Of a DNA stretch of 64,000 bases, positions 1 through 7,959 are shown one piece after another (the first letter of the stretch is position 1; every line of letters starts with the position of its first letter). A program made the translations under genes and the position numbers. The DNA is taken from the NCBI GenBank assembly GCA_963703895.1, contig CAVPFX010000002.1, forward strand, positions 1,240,001 through 1,304,000, written 5' to 3'. Below the pieces are notes generated by a model that saw nothing but the letters and a program-made list of their open reading frames with translations, was not told where the DNA came from and ran no database searches. Source of the DNA: VRUE01 sp963703895. GTDB lineage: Bacteria; Actinomycetota; Thermoleophilia; Solirubrobacterales; 70-9.

Positions 1-1218
1 CTCATCCTCGACCTCGGGGTGCGCGGCTTCCTGCCCGCCTCGCTGGTCGACATCCGCCGCGTCCACAACCTCGACGAGTTCATGGGCCAGACGCTCGAGT
101 GCAAAGTGATCGAGCTCAACCGCAGCCGCAACAACGTGGTGCTCTCACGGCGCGCCGTGCTCGAGGAAGAGCGCAAGGAGGTGCGCGAGCAGATCCTCGG
201 TCGCCTCGAGCCCGGCCAGGTGGTCGAGGGCAAGATCTCCAACATCGTCGACTTCGGCGCCTTCGTCGACCTCGACGGCATCGATGGCCTGATCCATATT
301 TCCGAGCTTTCCTGGAGCCACGTCAACCATCCCTCCGAGGTGGTGGCGATCGGCGACACGGTGCGGATCAAGGTGCTTGACATCGACCGCGACCGTCAGC
401 GCATCTCACTGGGCCTGAAGCAGACCCAGGAGGACCCCTGGCAGCGCGTGATCAGCGCTCACCGTCCCGGCGACGTGCTCGGCGGCACGGTGACCAAGGT
501 CGTCGCCTTCGGCGCCTTCGTCGAGATCCTGCCCGGCGTTGAGGGCCTGGTTCACATCTCCGAGCTTGCCGACCATCACGTCGAGAGTCCCAGCGAGGTG
601 GTCGAGCCGGGCGCGACGCTCGACGTCAAGATCCTCGAGATCGACGAGGAGCGCAGGCGGCTCTCGCTCAGCATCAAGCAGGTTGAGGAGCAGAAGATGC
701 CGATGGGGGACCTCGGGGCACAGATTCAGGCTGCAGAGGGATCGACTGGCGAGGGATCAGACGAGGCCACACCGCCAGCGGGTCCTGTCGCGACGGAGGA
801 CTCCTCGTCCTCGCAAGCTGCGGGCGAGGAGTCCACCGCCACGCCACCCGCTGGAGATGCGACTTCGGCTGATGCTGGCGAGGCTCCGGCCGCTGAGGCT
901 GAGGCTCCGGCCACCGAGGAGCCCGCTGCCGAAGAAGCTCAGGCTCCTGAGGTTGAGGAGGCTCCCGCTGCTGAGGAGGCCCCGGCCCCTGAGGTTGAGG
1001 AGGCGCCTGCCGCTGAGGAGGCACCGGCGGAGGTTGCTGAAGAGCCTGCGGCCGAGACTGCCGAGGAGCCGGTTGCCGAGGCTCCTGAGGAAGGCGAGCA
1101 TCAGGAGGGGGAATCGGTGCAGGAGCGGCCGGACTCGCCCGATGACACGGATGAGGCCGCCGACGAGGCATCGGACGCCGATGAGGCTCCCGCAGCTGAC
1201 GAAGCTCCTGAGTCCTGA
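1..1218 (+). CDS. rpsA: 30S ribosomal protein S1, 3' part (5' end outside window)
   Basis: The reading frame is open from the first base, so the gene starts upstream. The visible 405 codons contain the end of one S1 RNA-binding repeat (to about residue 57), two complete S1 repeats (about 73-142 and 159-229, each with the FGAFV...GL(I/V)HISEL signature) and a long C-terminal tail from about residue 245. S1 binds mRNA on the small ribosomal subunit and helps initiation. The tail is low-complexity, built from Ala/Glu/Pro units such as APAAEEAPAPEVEEAP, and is strongly acidic; acidic tails are seen on several actinobacterial S1 proteins. The stop codon overlaps the left arm of a palindromic repeat. 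Followed by coaE, a common actinobacterial neighbour pair. Confidence 0.95.
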   Translation, partial: LILDLGVRGFLPASLVDIRRVHNLDEFMGQTLECKVIELNRSRNNVVLSRRAVLEEERKEVREQILGRLEPGQVVEGKISNIVDFGAFVDLDGIDGLIHISELSWSHVNHPSEVVAIGDTVRIKVLDIDRDRQRISLGLKQTQEDPWQRVISAHRPGDVLGGTVTKVVAFGAFVEILPGVEGLVHISELADHHVESPSEVVEPGATLDVKILEIDEERRRLSLSIKQVEEQKMPMGDLGAQIQAAEGSTGEGSDEATPPAGPVATEDSSSSQAAGEESTATPPAGDATSADAGEAPAAEAEAPATEEPAAEEAQAPEVEEAPAAEEAPAPEVEEAPAAEEAPAEVAEEPAAETAEEPVAEAPEEGEHQEGESVQERPDSPDDTDEAADEASDADEAPAADEAPES

Positions 1219-1333
1219 GGCCCTATCCCGGTAGGGGTGGAGCGTCTTGCACTTTTTCGTCGTGAGCCCGAGGCATCAGCCCGCCAGCGATCCACCGAAA
1301 AAGTTAAGCGGAACCCCTACCGGGATAGGGCCT
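1218..1333 (+). repeat. Family A palindromic intergenic element, copy A1
   Basis: Perfect 21-bp inverted arms (1218-1238 and 1313-1333) enclose a 74-nt centre. The centre is closely related to that of copies at 4438-4551 and 38461-38580 and carries CTTGCACTTTTTCG on one side and CGAAAAAGTTAAG on the other, so the centre itself is partly self-complementary. Only the inner ends of the arms (GGGGT/ACCCC and a few bases beyond) are shared between copies; the outer part differs in each copy but always matches its partner. It starts inside the rpsA stop codon and ends 8 nt before coaE. There is no U-tract, so a plain intrinsic terminator does not explain it. Confidence 0.85.
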
Positions 1334-1341
1334 GAGCGACT

Positions 1342-1920
1342 ATGCCGCTGACTATCGGCTTGACCGGTGGCATCGCGGCTGGGAAGTCAGAGTCCCTGGC
1401 TGCTTTTGAGCGACTTGGGGCGGCGACGATCTCGAGCGATGCCGTTGTCCACGAGCTGCTCGATTCCGAACCGTTGCTGGGGCGGTTGACCGCGCGCTGG
1501 GGTGCGGAGGTGGCACCCGAGGGCCGGGTCGACCGCACCAAGATCGGCGAGATCGTGTTTGCGGACCCAGAGCAGCTGAAGTGGCTGGAGGCTCAGATCC
1601 ACCCGCTGGTGGGAGAAAGGATCGGCAACTGGCTCGCTTCTCTGGACGAGAACGTCGAGGTCGCCGTGGTCGAGGTGCCGCTGCTCTTTGAGTCCGAGAT
1701 GGAGCCCGTCTTCGACACCACGCTTGCTGTCGTCACCTCCGACGAGGTTCGCCGTGCCCGCGCCGAGGCGCGTGGCCATGCTCTGGTCGGCGAGCGCGAG
1801 GCGCGCCAGCTCGGCCAGGAGGAGAAGGCGGCTCGCGCCGAGCACGTGATCGAGAACGACGGCACGCTCGAGCAGCTCGAGCAGCGCCTGTCCGCGCTGA
1901 TCGCGAAGCTGGATGGATGA
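1342..1920 (+). CDS. coaE: Dephospho-CoA kinase
   Basis: CoaE phosphorylates the 3'-hydroxyl of the ribose in dephospho-CoA with ATP, the last step of coenzyme A synthesis, in the cytosol. The 192-aa length fits the family. The P-loop GLTGGIAAGKS lies at residues 6-16, and the central VPLLFE motif typical of CoaE is present (VEVPLLFESEM). The ATG at 1342 follows the right arm of repeat A1 by 8 nt, so no clear Shine-Dalgarno is available and translation may depend on rpsA read-through. It overlaps the next gene by ATGA. The pantothenate genes panC, panD and panB of the same pathway are elsewhere in this window. Confidence 0.95.
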   Translation: MPLTIGLTGGIAAGKSESLAAFERLGAATISSDAVVHELLDSEPLLGRLTARWGAEVAPEGRVDRTKIGEIVFADPEQLKWLEAQIHPLVGERIGNWLASLDENVEVAVVEVPLLFESEMEPVFDTTLAVVTSDEVRRARAEARGHALVGEREARQLGQEEKAARAEHVIENDGTLEQLEQRLSALIAKLDG

Positions 1921-2519
1921 GCGCGGCGCGAAACCGCCCCGTTAGGCAACGGAGAAGGAGGCGCCTGCTGGTTGGCGCCGCGGTGGTCAGCGCCGGTATC
2001 GTCGCCGGCGTGCTGCTGGCAAGGGGGACGATCGACAGGGCTATCCAAGAGCTCACCCTGCCCCTGCGCCACGAGGACGTGATCCGCGAGCAATCGCGGG
2101 AAAAGGACGTCGACGCGGCCTTGATCGCGGCGGTGATCTACTCGGAGTCGAAGTTCAGCGACCGTACCTCGAGCGCCGGTGCTCGCGGCCTGATGCAGAT
2201 CACCCCGGACGCGGCCAACGAAATCGAGCGCCACAGTGGCGGCACCACCTTCAAGCTCAAGGACCTGGGCGATCCCGAAATCAACATCCGCTACGGCACA
2301 TATCTGCTGCGCGAATTGCTCGATCGCTACGACGGCGACGTGATCGCTGCGCTTGCCGCCTACAACGCCGGGCCCGGCAATGCCGACGAGTGGGGTGGGA
2401 GCAGCCTCAGCGTCGAGGGAATCCCGTTCCCCGAAACCCGTGCCTACGTCGAAGAGGTGCTCGAGAAGCAGCGTGCCTACCGCGACGAGTACGGCAGGGA
2501 GCTCGGTTATGGGCGCTGA
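1917..2519 (+). CDS. Membrane-anchored lytic transglycosylase (SLT domain)
   Basis: The 200-aa protein has an Arg-rich N-terminus (residues 10-16) followed by one hydrophobic segment (about 17-36), which looks like a signal anchor that places the rest outside the membrane. The SLT-type fold follows: the catalytic glutamate is in ESKF (E77), then ARGLMQITP, and AAYNAGPGN near the C-terminus. Such enzymes cleave the MurNAc-GlcNAc bond of peptidoglycan with formation of 1,6-anhydro-MurNAc. The start overlaps the coaE stop as ATGA, and the end overlaps the next gene by 11 nt, so the three genes form one operon. The family call is secure; its exact role in wall remodelling is not visible. Confidence 0.9.
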   Translation: MSAARNRPVRQRRRRRLLVGAAVVSAGIVAGVLLARGTIDRAIQELTLPLRHEDVIREQSREKDVDAALIAAVIYSESKFSDRTSSAGARGLMQITPDAANEIERHSGGTTFKLKDLGDPEINIRYGTYLLRELLDRYDGDVIAALAAYNAGPGNADEWGGSSLSVEGIPFPETRAYVEEVLEKQRAYRDEYGRELGYGR

Positions 2520-3882
2520 GGCCCCCCGTCCACGTATCTCGGCGCTGGCGCTTGCCGTCGGCCTCGTCCTCGCCGACTCCTCGATCGTCGTCCTGGCGCT
2601 GCCGGAGATCTACCGCGAGCTGGACACCAGCGTCGCCGGGGTCAGCTGGGTCCTCGTCTCCTTCAACCTGGTGATGGCGCTCGCCGCGGTGCCGGCAGCG
2701 CACCTGGCGCGCCGGGTCGGCCCAGGCCGGTCCGCCGCCGTCGGCCTTGCGGTGTTTGCCGGAGCTGGGCTGGCCTGCGGCATTGCCGATCAGCTCAGCA
2801 CGCTGATCGCGGCCCGCTGCGTGCAGGCGCTAGGCGGCGCCGCCGCGGTGACGGCGGTGCTGGAGCTGCTGCCGGCCACGGTCGGGTCCGAGCGCCGTGC
2901 AGCGGCGCTCTGGGCGACGGCCGGGGCGACCGGTGCGGCCTTGGGACCGGCGGTCGGCGGCCTGCTTACCGAGCTGGTCTCCTGGCAGTCGATCTTCCTG
3001 ATTCAGGTGCCGATCGCCCTGGCCGCCGCGGTCCCGATCTTCGCCGTCGCCAAGCACGAGGCCGCCACCGGCGTGATCTCCACCGAGCTGCGGCAGACGG
3101 GCCGGCCGCACCTACTCGCCAACCTCGCCCTGGCGCTGGTCTCGGCGGCGATCGCCGGCGCGCTCTTCCTGCTCGTGCTGCTCTTGATCGAGGGTTGGCG
3201 GCTGACCCCGATCGGCGCCGCGATCGTGGTCAGCGTGATGCCGCTGGCGGCGCTGCTCGGCAGCCGGCTCGACGGCCTGGTGCCAAGTGCTCGCGCCCGC
3301 GCCGCCGCCGGCGCGATCCTGGTCTCCGGCGGGCTCGGCGGGCTGGCGCTCTTGCCCAAGGCGGAGGTCGCCCTCACCGTGCCGCCCCAGGTGATGATCG
3401 GGATCGGCCTTGCCCTGGTGCTCTCGGCGCTGACCGAGACCGCGCTGAGCGGGCGGGCGCCGCAGGCGATTCACGGCGGCTGGACGATCTCCGCCCGCCA
3501 CGCCGGCGTCGTGATCGGAATCCTCGCGGTGACGCCGATCTTCACCCACGACATCGCCGAGCAGCGCCATGACGCGATCGATGCGGGCACGGCCGTGATC
3601 CTCGACTCGCGCGTGCCGCCCTTGCTGAAGCTCGACCTGGCGCAGAAGATCGAGAGTCGCTTGGAAGACGAGAAGGGCAAGGTGCCGACGATCGGCCCTG
3701 CCTTCGAGCCGCTGCCCGACGACCCCAGCGAACGCGAGGAGGTCGTGCAGCTCCGCGACGAACTGCAGGAGCAGCTCAATCGCGCCGCGACGCACGCCTT
3801 CAGTCCTTCCTTCGGCCTGGCCGCCCTGATCGGACTGCTCTCGCTGATCCCGATCGGGCTGGCGCGGAGGATCGACCTATGA
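2509..3882 (+). CDS. MFS transporter, DHA2-like multidrug/export type
   Basis: I chose the ATG at 2509, giving 457 aa; the open frame extends upstream but that part is out-of-frame shadow of the transglycosylase gene. The protein is a polytopic membrane protein with about 14 hydrophobic segments, beginning with ALAVGLVLADSSIVVLALP, which resembles the first helix and motif D1 of DHA2 (EmrB/QacA) drug exporters. A hydrophilic segment of roughly 75 residues rich in Glu/Asp/Lys (about residues 345-430) precedes the last helix and is probably extracytoplasmic. Substrate cannot be told. The gene overlaps the transglycosylase by 11 nt, so it is cotranscribed with a wall-modifying enzyme. Confidence 0.85.
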   Translation: MGAEAPRPRISALALAVGLVLADSSIVVLALPEIYRELDTSVAGVSWVLVSFNLVMALAAVPAAHLARRVGPGRSAAVGLAVFAGAGLACGIADQLSTLIAARCVQALGGAAAVTAVLELLPATVGSERRAAALWATAGATGAALGPAVGGLLTELVSWQSIFLIQVPIALAAAVPIFAVAKHEAATGVISTELRQTGRPHLLANLALALVSAAIAGALFLLVLLLIEGWRLTPIGAAIVVSVMPLAALLGSRLDGLVPSARARAAAGAILVSGGLGGLALLPKAEVALTVPPQVMIGIGLALVLSALTETALSGRAPQAIHGGWTISARHAGVVIGILAVTPIFTHDIAEQRHDAIDAGTAVILDSRVPPLLKLDLAQKIESRLEDEKGKVPTIGPAFEPLPDDPSEREEVVQLRDELQEQLNRAATHAFSPSFGLAALIGLLSLIPIGLARRIDL

Positions 3883-3913
3883 GCCCTGGGTCCGACAAGC
3901 GGACGGTGGGGCG

Positions 3914-4438
3914 ATGAGCGCCGGGCGCCGAGCGCAGGTCCTCGTCGTCAGCTCGATCGTCGCCGCGGCGGCCTTGGTCGGCACCTACCTCGCCGCCGGC
4001 GGGTCCTCCTACACGCCGGCAAAGACCCAGGACCCGTGCAAGCACCGCGCTTGGCGCAGCCCGGAAGGCCTACAGCAGATCGCCGAGCAGTTCACCCTCT
4101 CGGCCCTCGATGGGGCCGCCTGCCAGCTCGGGGTCAGCCGCGAGACCCTTGCCCGGGCCCTGGCCACGCCCGAGGCTCGCGAACGCTTTACGGAGCGCTA
4201 CGACATCAGTGACGCCAAGCTGGCACGGGCAGTTCGAGCCGGCCTCCTGCGCGCCGTCGACGACGCCGAAGAAGCCGGCGCCCTCAACCCCCTGCTCGCC
4301 GCCCCGCTACGCGAAACCCTGCGCAACATCCCCCTAGACCAAGCAATCGAACTGATCAACAACGCCGAATCCCTACTAGACGACGTCCAAGGCTTCCTAG
4401 GCCCCGTCGAAGGCTTGCTCGAACAGCTACTGCCCTAG
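3914..4438 (+). CDS. Exported or membrane-anchored protein of unknown function
   Basis: A 174-aa protein with a short basic N-terminus and one hydrophobic segment (about residues 8-30), followed by a mostly alpha-helical extracytoplasmic part with two cysteines (in DPCKHR and GAACQL) that could form a disulfide. I do not recognise a domain. It lies 31 nt after the MFS transporter on the same strand and probably ends the coaE operon; its stop codon abuts the left arm of repeat A2. Possible roles include an accessory to the transporter or transglycosylase, but the sequence gives no direct evidence. Confidence 0.7.
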   Translation: MSAGRRAQVLVVSSIVAAAALVGTYLAAGGSSYTPAKTQDPCKHRAWRSPEGLQQIAEQFTLSALDGAACQLGVSRETLARALATPEARERFTERYDISDAKLARAVRAGLLRAVDDAEEAGALNPLLAAPLRETLRNIPLDQAIELINNAESLLDDVQGFLGPVEGLLEQLLP

Positions 4439-4551
4439 GAGCTGTCTCGGCAGGGGTGGAGCGTCTTGCACTTTTTCGTTTGTGAGCCAGAGGCGTTAGC
4501 CCGGCGGCGATCCACGAAAAAGTTAAGCGAAACCCCTGCCGAGACAGCTCC
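4438..4551 (+). repeat. Family A palindromic intergenic element, copy A2
   Basis: Perfect 20-bp arms (4438-4457 and 4532-4551) flank a centre that is nearly the same as in copy A1 (1218-1333), including CTTGCACTTTTTCG and CGAAAAAGTTAAG. The outer half of the arms is unrelated in sequence to A1. It sits between convergent genes, with its first base the last base of the upstream stop codon and its end 8 nt from the stop of the XRE gene. Confidence 0.85.
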
Positions 4552-4559
4552 GTAGCCAA

Positions 4560-4808
4560 CTACTTCTTGATCTGGAATTTGCTCTTGCCCGGCAACCAGG
4601 TGACCCCTTCGCAGAGCTGTTCGGGGGTGGTGTCGAGGGAGCCTGCAAGCTTGACGATCGTGCCCAGGCGGGGCTCGCGGCCGCCGCGCTCGAGCAGCGA
4701 GATCTCGGTGCGATGAAGGTCGCAGCGAAAGCCGAGCTCCTCTTGCGAAATAGCCTTCTTCTTGCGCGCTTTACGCAGATTAATTGCGAAACGTTCGCGT
4801 GGTTTCAT
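4560..4808 (-). CDS. XRE-family helix-turn-helix regulator
   Basis: The 82-aa protein is almost entirely one Cro/C1-type HTH domain (about residues 9-63): LRKARKKKAISQEELG forms helices 1-2, followed by LHRTEISLLERGGREPRL as recognition helix and turn. It would bind DNA as a dimer. There is no sensor domain. The C-terminal KSKFQIKK tail is basic. The base composition around its start and the upstream 160 bp is more AT-rich than its neighbours, which hints at acquisition, but no mobility gene is near. Its target is unknown. Confidence 0.85.
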   Translation of the reverse strand: MKPRERFAINLRKARKKKAISQEELGFRCDLHRTEISLLERGGREPRLGTIVKLAGSLDTTPEQLCEGVTWLPGKSKFQIKK

Positions 4809-4966
4809 TCCAGCAATTCTCTGTCTGCGAAGACAGAAGGGCTACAGCCAAAACATTCACCGACAAAACACCACGTTTATAACACGGATCAACCGCTCCG
4901 CGTGACGCCGCGCGATGCGGGTGGCCGCGCCGGGTCCCCCTCGGCTCAGAGCTTGCCTGGCGACGG

Positions 4967-5353
4967 CTAATCGCGCGTGGCGCGCCAGACCCAGAGCATC
5001 GCCAGCGGCTGCAGCGGCAGCCTCGCCCAGAGCGCCCAGCGCGGGATTCGCTTCAGGTCCAACCCGCGCACCTGCTCCGGGTTGACCGCCATGTGGACGT
5101 TGGCGGGGAAGACCGCAACGAGCAGGGCGAGCAGCCACCAGCGGGCGAAGCGCCGCGTTGAGGGCGCCAGCACCGCGGCACCACCGACGATCTCGGCCAG
5201 GCCGCTGATCGCGACCGCCTCTTTGTGGCGGGGCAGCGAGGGCGGCATGATCGCTTCGTAGCTGCGCGGGATGACGAAGTGCATCGTCCCCGTGAAGGCG
5301 AAGAAACCGGCGAGGGCCTTTTTTGAGCGCGTCATCGCCGCGCAGTCTTCCAT
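4967..5353 (-). CDS. DoxX-like small integral membrane protein
   Basis: The 128-aa protein has four hydrophobic segments and the DoxX-family pattern: a first helix containing FFAFTGTMHFVIP, a central GLAEIVGGAAVL helix and ARWWLLALLVAVFPANVHM. Members are small quinone- or redox-associated membrane proteins, but a biochemical role here is inference. An alternative start is Met7 (5335). It is divergent from uvrB, and a 39-bp inverted repeat (5364-5402) lies between the two starts. The 158 bp between this gene and the XRE gene hold no recognisable feature. Confidence 0.75.
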   Translation of the reverse strand: MEDCAAMTRSKKALAGFFAFTGTMHFVIPRSYEAIMPPSLPRHKEAVAISGLAEIVGGAAVLAPSTRRFARWWLLALLVAVFPANVHMAVNPEQVRGLDLKRIPRWALWARLPLQPLAMLWVWRATRD

Positions 5354-5363
5354 GTCGAGCCGG

Positions 5364-5409
5364 CTGGCGCCTTGGTCGCAAATAGTGCGACTAAGGCGCC
5401 AGCTAAGGT
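5364..5409 (+). promoter_or_regulatory. Palindromic operator candidate and -10 box upstream of uvrB
   Basis: A 17-bp inverted repeat (5364-5380 and 5386-5402, one G:T mismatch, 5-nt centre) contains the symmetric GTCGCA-N5-TGCGAC. Just downstream TAAGGT (5404-5409) stands 6 nt before the GTG start of uvrB, as expected of a -10 box for a leaderless mRNA. The palindrome covers the place where a -35 box would be, so a repressor could bind there. It does not match the GAAC-N4-GTTC LexA box seen upstream of uvrA. A hairpin role in RNA from the divergent gene cannot be excluded. Confidence 0.5.
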
Positions 5410-5415
5410 CCCTCG

Positions 5416-7413
5416 GTGCCCGAGTTCGAGCTCAACCCGGCCTACACGCCGACCGCGGACCAGCCCAAGGCGATTGCCGGCCTGGCCGAGGGCCTGGCCG
5501 AGGGGGATCGTTTCCAGACCCTGCTCGGCGCCACCGGCACCGGCAAGACCTTCACGATGGCGGCGACGATCGCCGCGGTCCAGCGACCCTCGCTGGTGAT
5601 CGCCCACAACAAGACGCTGGCCGCGCAGCTCTGCAACGAGTTCCGCGAGTTCTTCCCCGAGAACCAGGTCGAGTACTTCGTCTCCTACTACGACTATTAC
5701 CAGCCCGAGGCCTACGTCCCAGCCCAAGACCTGTACATCGAGAAGGACTCCTCGATCAACGATGAGATCGACCGCCTGCGCCACGCGGCAACCGCTGCCC
5801 TCTTCGCCCGCCGCGATGTGATCATCGTCGCCTCGGTCTCTTGCATCTACGGGATCGGCTCGCCCCAGGTCTACAACGAAAAAATGCAGCTCTTCAAAGT
5901 CGGCGAGGAGATCAACCGCGACGAGGTGTTGCGCAAGCTGATCAAGATGCAGTACCAGCGCAACGACTCGGTCCTCGGCCGCGGCGCCTTCCGGGTGCGC
6001 GGCGAGGTGCTGGAGATCATGCCCTCCTACGCCGAGTCGGCCTACCGGATCGCCCTCTTCGGCGACGAGATCGAGGGAATCCAGCACTTCGACCCGCTGA
6101 CCGGCGAGATCCTCGACACGATCGACCACGTCTCGGTCTGGCCGGCCTCGCACTACGTGACCCGCGACGAGACCCTGGAGCGGGCGGTCGATGAAATCCG
6201 CAACGAACTGAACTCGCGCACGGCCGAGCTCGAGGCCGAGGGCAAGCAGCTGGAGGCGCACCGGCTGCGCCAGCGCACCGCCTACGACATCGAGATGCTG
6301 AAAGAGATCGGCTTCACCTCGGGGATCGAGAACTACTCGCGCATCCTCGACGGCCGCCCCGAGGGCAGCCCGCCGCACACGCTGATCGACTACTTCCCCG
6401 ACGACTTCGTCGTCTTCGTTGACGAGTCCCACCAGACGGTGCCGCAGATCGGCGGCATGTACGAAGGGGACAGATCGCGGAAGCAGACCCTGATCGACTA
6501 CGGCTTCCGCCTGCCCTCGGCGATCGACAACCGCCCGCTCAAATTCGAGGAGTTCCTCGAACGGGTGCCGCAACTGGTGATGGTCTCGGCGACGCCGGGG
6601 CCGTTCGAGCGGACCGAAGCGACGCGCACGGTCGAGCAGATCGTCCGCCCAACGGGAATCATCGACCCCGCGATCGAGCTGCGCGCGACGCGCAACCAGA
6701 TCGACGACCTGATGAACGAGATCAAGGGGGTCGCCGAGGAAGGCGACCGGGTCCTGGTCACGACGCTGACCAAGAAGATGGCCGAGGACCTGACCAACTA
6801 CCTGCTTGAGTACGGCGTGCGGGTGCGCTACCTGCATTCCGAGATCGACACCCTGGAACGGATCCAGATCATCCGCGACCTGCGGCTCGGCGAGTACGAC
6901 GTGCTGGTCGGGGTCAACCTGCTGCGCGAGGGACTCGACCTGCCTGAGGTCTCGCTGGTGGCGATCCTCGACGCCGACAAGGAGGGCTTCCTGCGCGGCG
7001 AGACCAGCCTCGTGCAGACGATCGGCCGGGCGGCGCGAAACGTCAACGGCCGGGTGCTGATGTACGCCGACAAGGAGACCGACGCGATGCAGGCGGCGAT
7101 GCGTGAGACCGACCGGCGCCGGGCGATCCAGCTCGCCTACAACGAGGAGCACGGGATCACCCCGGCGACGGTGCGCAAGGGCATCTCGGAGATGAGCGAG
7201 TTCTTGGCGATGGAGGACCGGGCGCCGCGCAAGCGTCGCGGCAAGCCCGCCGGCGAGTTCGCCGATCCGGACGAGCTGGAGCGCACGATCGTCACGCTCG
7301 AGGAGGAGATGCTCGCCGCCGCCGACGATCTGCGCTTCGAGGAGGCGGGGCGGCTGCGGGACGAGCTCAAGGAGCTGCGCCGCGACCTCGATGGGATGCG
7401 GGCGGGTGCGTAG
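5416..7413 (+). CDS. uvrB: Excinuclease ABC subunit UvrB
   Basis: UvrB is the damage-verifying helicase-like subunit of nucleotide excision repair; it is loaded by UvrA and recruits UvrC. The 665-aa length is normal. Walker A GATGTGKT is at residues 38-45, the beta-hairpin region YYDYYQPEAY follows, the DEAD-like motif VDESHQT and SATP are present, helicase motif VI QTIGRAARN is at the expected place, and the C-terminal UVR domain (EEEMLAAADDLRFEEAGRLRDE, split here as EEEM...LRDE) that contacts UvrC is complete. Start is GTG at 5416, directly preceded by a -10-like box, so it is probably leaderless. The gene is not next to uvrA, which lies 2.3 kb downstream. Confidence 0.97.
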   Translation: MPEFELNPAYTPTADQPKAIAGLAEGLAEGDRFQTLLGATGTGKTFTMAATIAAVQRPSLVIAHNKTLAAQLCNEFREFFPENQVEYFVSYYDYYQPEAYVPAQDLYIEKDSSINDEIDRLRHAATAALFARRDVIIVASVSCIYGIGSPQVYNEKMQLFKVGEEINRDEVLRKLIKMQYQRNDSVLGRGAFRVRGEVLEIMPSYAESAYRIALFGDEIEGIQHFDPLTGEILDTIDHVSVWPASHYVTRDETLERAVDEIRNELNSRTAELEAEGKQLEAHRLRQRTAYDIEMLKEIGFTSGIENYSRILDGRPEGSPPHTLIDYFPDDFVVFVDESHQTVPQIGGMYEGDRSRKQTLIDYGFRLPSAIDNRPLKFEEFLERVPQLVMVSATPGPFERTEATRTVEQIVRPTGIIDPAIELRATRNQIDDLMNEIKGVAEEGDRVLVTTLTKKMAEDLTNYLLEYGVRVRYLHSEIDTLERIQIIRDLRLGEYDVLVGVNLLREGLDLPEVSLVAILDADKEGFLRGETSLVQTIGRAARNVNGRVLMYADKETDAMQAAMRETDRRRAIQLAYNEEHGITPATVRKGISEMSEFLAMEDRAPRKRRGKPAGEFADPDELERTIVTLEEEMLAAADDLRFEEAGRLRDELKELRRDLDGMRAGA

Positions 7414-7449
7414 CGGGCGACCCGGGTAGCGCTGCCGAGGCGCCCGCTA
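7411..7449. terminator. Hairpin between convergent uvrB and SnoaL-like genes
   Basis: A perfect 9-bp stem (TAGCGGGCG at 7411-7419 and CGCCCGCTA at 7441-7449) spans the uvrB stop codon. It lies between the ends of two convergent genes and could act as a bidirectional terminator, although no clear U-tract follows. Confidence 0.4.
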
Positions 7450-7460
7450 GCCCTTTGACC

Positions 7461-7838
7461 TCAGGCCAGGACCTTGGCGGCCTTGGCGCTGTCGGCGTAG
7501 AACTCGCCACGGACAATCTTGCCGTCGGCGAACTTCATCAGATGGGCGAAGGGCGCCTCGAAGCTGTCGCCATCGTGGCCAGCTTTCTGCGTGCCCCTCA
7601 CCACCACCCACTCGCCGGCGTCGATGAACTCCTCCGGCTCGACGCTGAACGACGACCAGTAGTTGGGAATCTGAGTGAAGTTGCCGAGAATCGCGTCCCG
7701 ACCCTGGGTTTCACCGCCGAGCGGCAGCTCGTCGGATGTGAGCCAGGTGCTGTCCTCGGCCAGCATCTCTTTCAGCGCTTCCAGGTCGCCGCGACCAAAG
7801 GCCTCGTAGCTCGACCGGGCGGCATCGACATTGGACAT
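7461..7838 (-). CDS. SnoaL-like / NTF2-fold protein
   Basis: The 125-aa protein fits the SnoaL-like branch of the NTF2 fold: N-terminal SSYEAFGRGDLEALKEMLAED, a central beta-rich part ending VVVRGTQKA and HLMKFADGKIVRGEFYAD. Such proteins are small alpha+beta barrels that bind hydrophobic ligands or act as ketosteroid-isomerase-like enzymes. The ATG at 7838 has a strong GAGGAGGAAAT ribosome-binding site, which decides this start over the longer open frame. It is divergent from the thioredoxin gene. Substrate is not predictable. Confidence 0.8.
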   Translation of the reverse strand: MSNVDAARSSYEAFGRGDLEALKEMLAEDSTWLTSDELPLGGETQGRDAILGNFTQIPNYWSSFSVEPEEFIDAGEWVVVRGTQKAGHDGDSFEAPFAHLMKFADGKIVRGEFYADSAKAAKVLA

Positions 7839-7947
7839 ATTTCCTCCTCGATTGCTGACCCCGCCTGCTGACGACGCTAGTCCTGTCCACGGCGATGCGC
7901 AAGAAGGCTTAACCAAGTGGGGAAGCGGGCTCGCGGGCGGGGCCGAA

Positions 7948-7953
7948 TATTCT
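7948..7953 (+). promoter_or_regulatory. -10 box of a probably leaderless thioredoxin mRNA
   Basis: TATTCT ends 6 nt before the ATG at 7960, so transcription would begin at or next to the start codon. No Shine-Dalgarno is present in that interval. The same spacing occurs upstream of uvrB, valS and others in this window. Confidence 0.5.
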
Positions 7954-7959
7954 GAGCGC

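Noticed and set aside
5364..5402. uvrB palindrome as a LexA box
   Set aside because: GTCGCA-N5-TGCGAC does not fit GAAC-N4-GTTC, whereas uvrA has a clear match; kept only as an unassigned operator candidate.
5332..7152. Long minus-strand open frame (606 codons) opposite uvrB
   Set aside because: It has no motif, has composition typical of antisense to GC-rich coding DNA and is fully covered by the clear uvrB gene.
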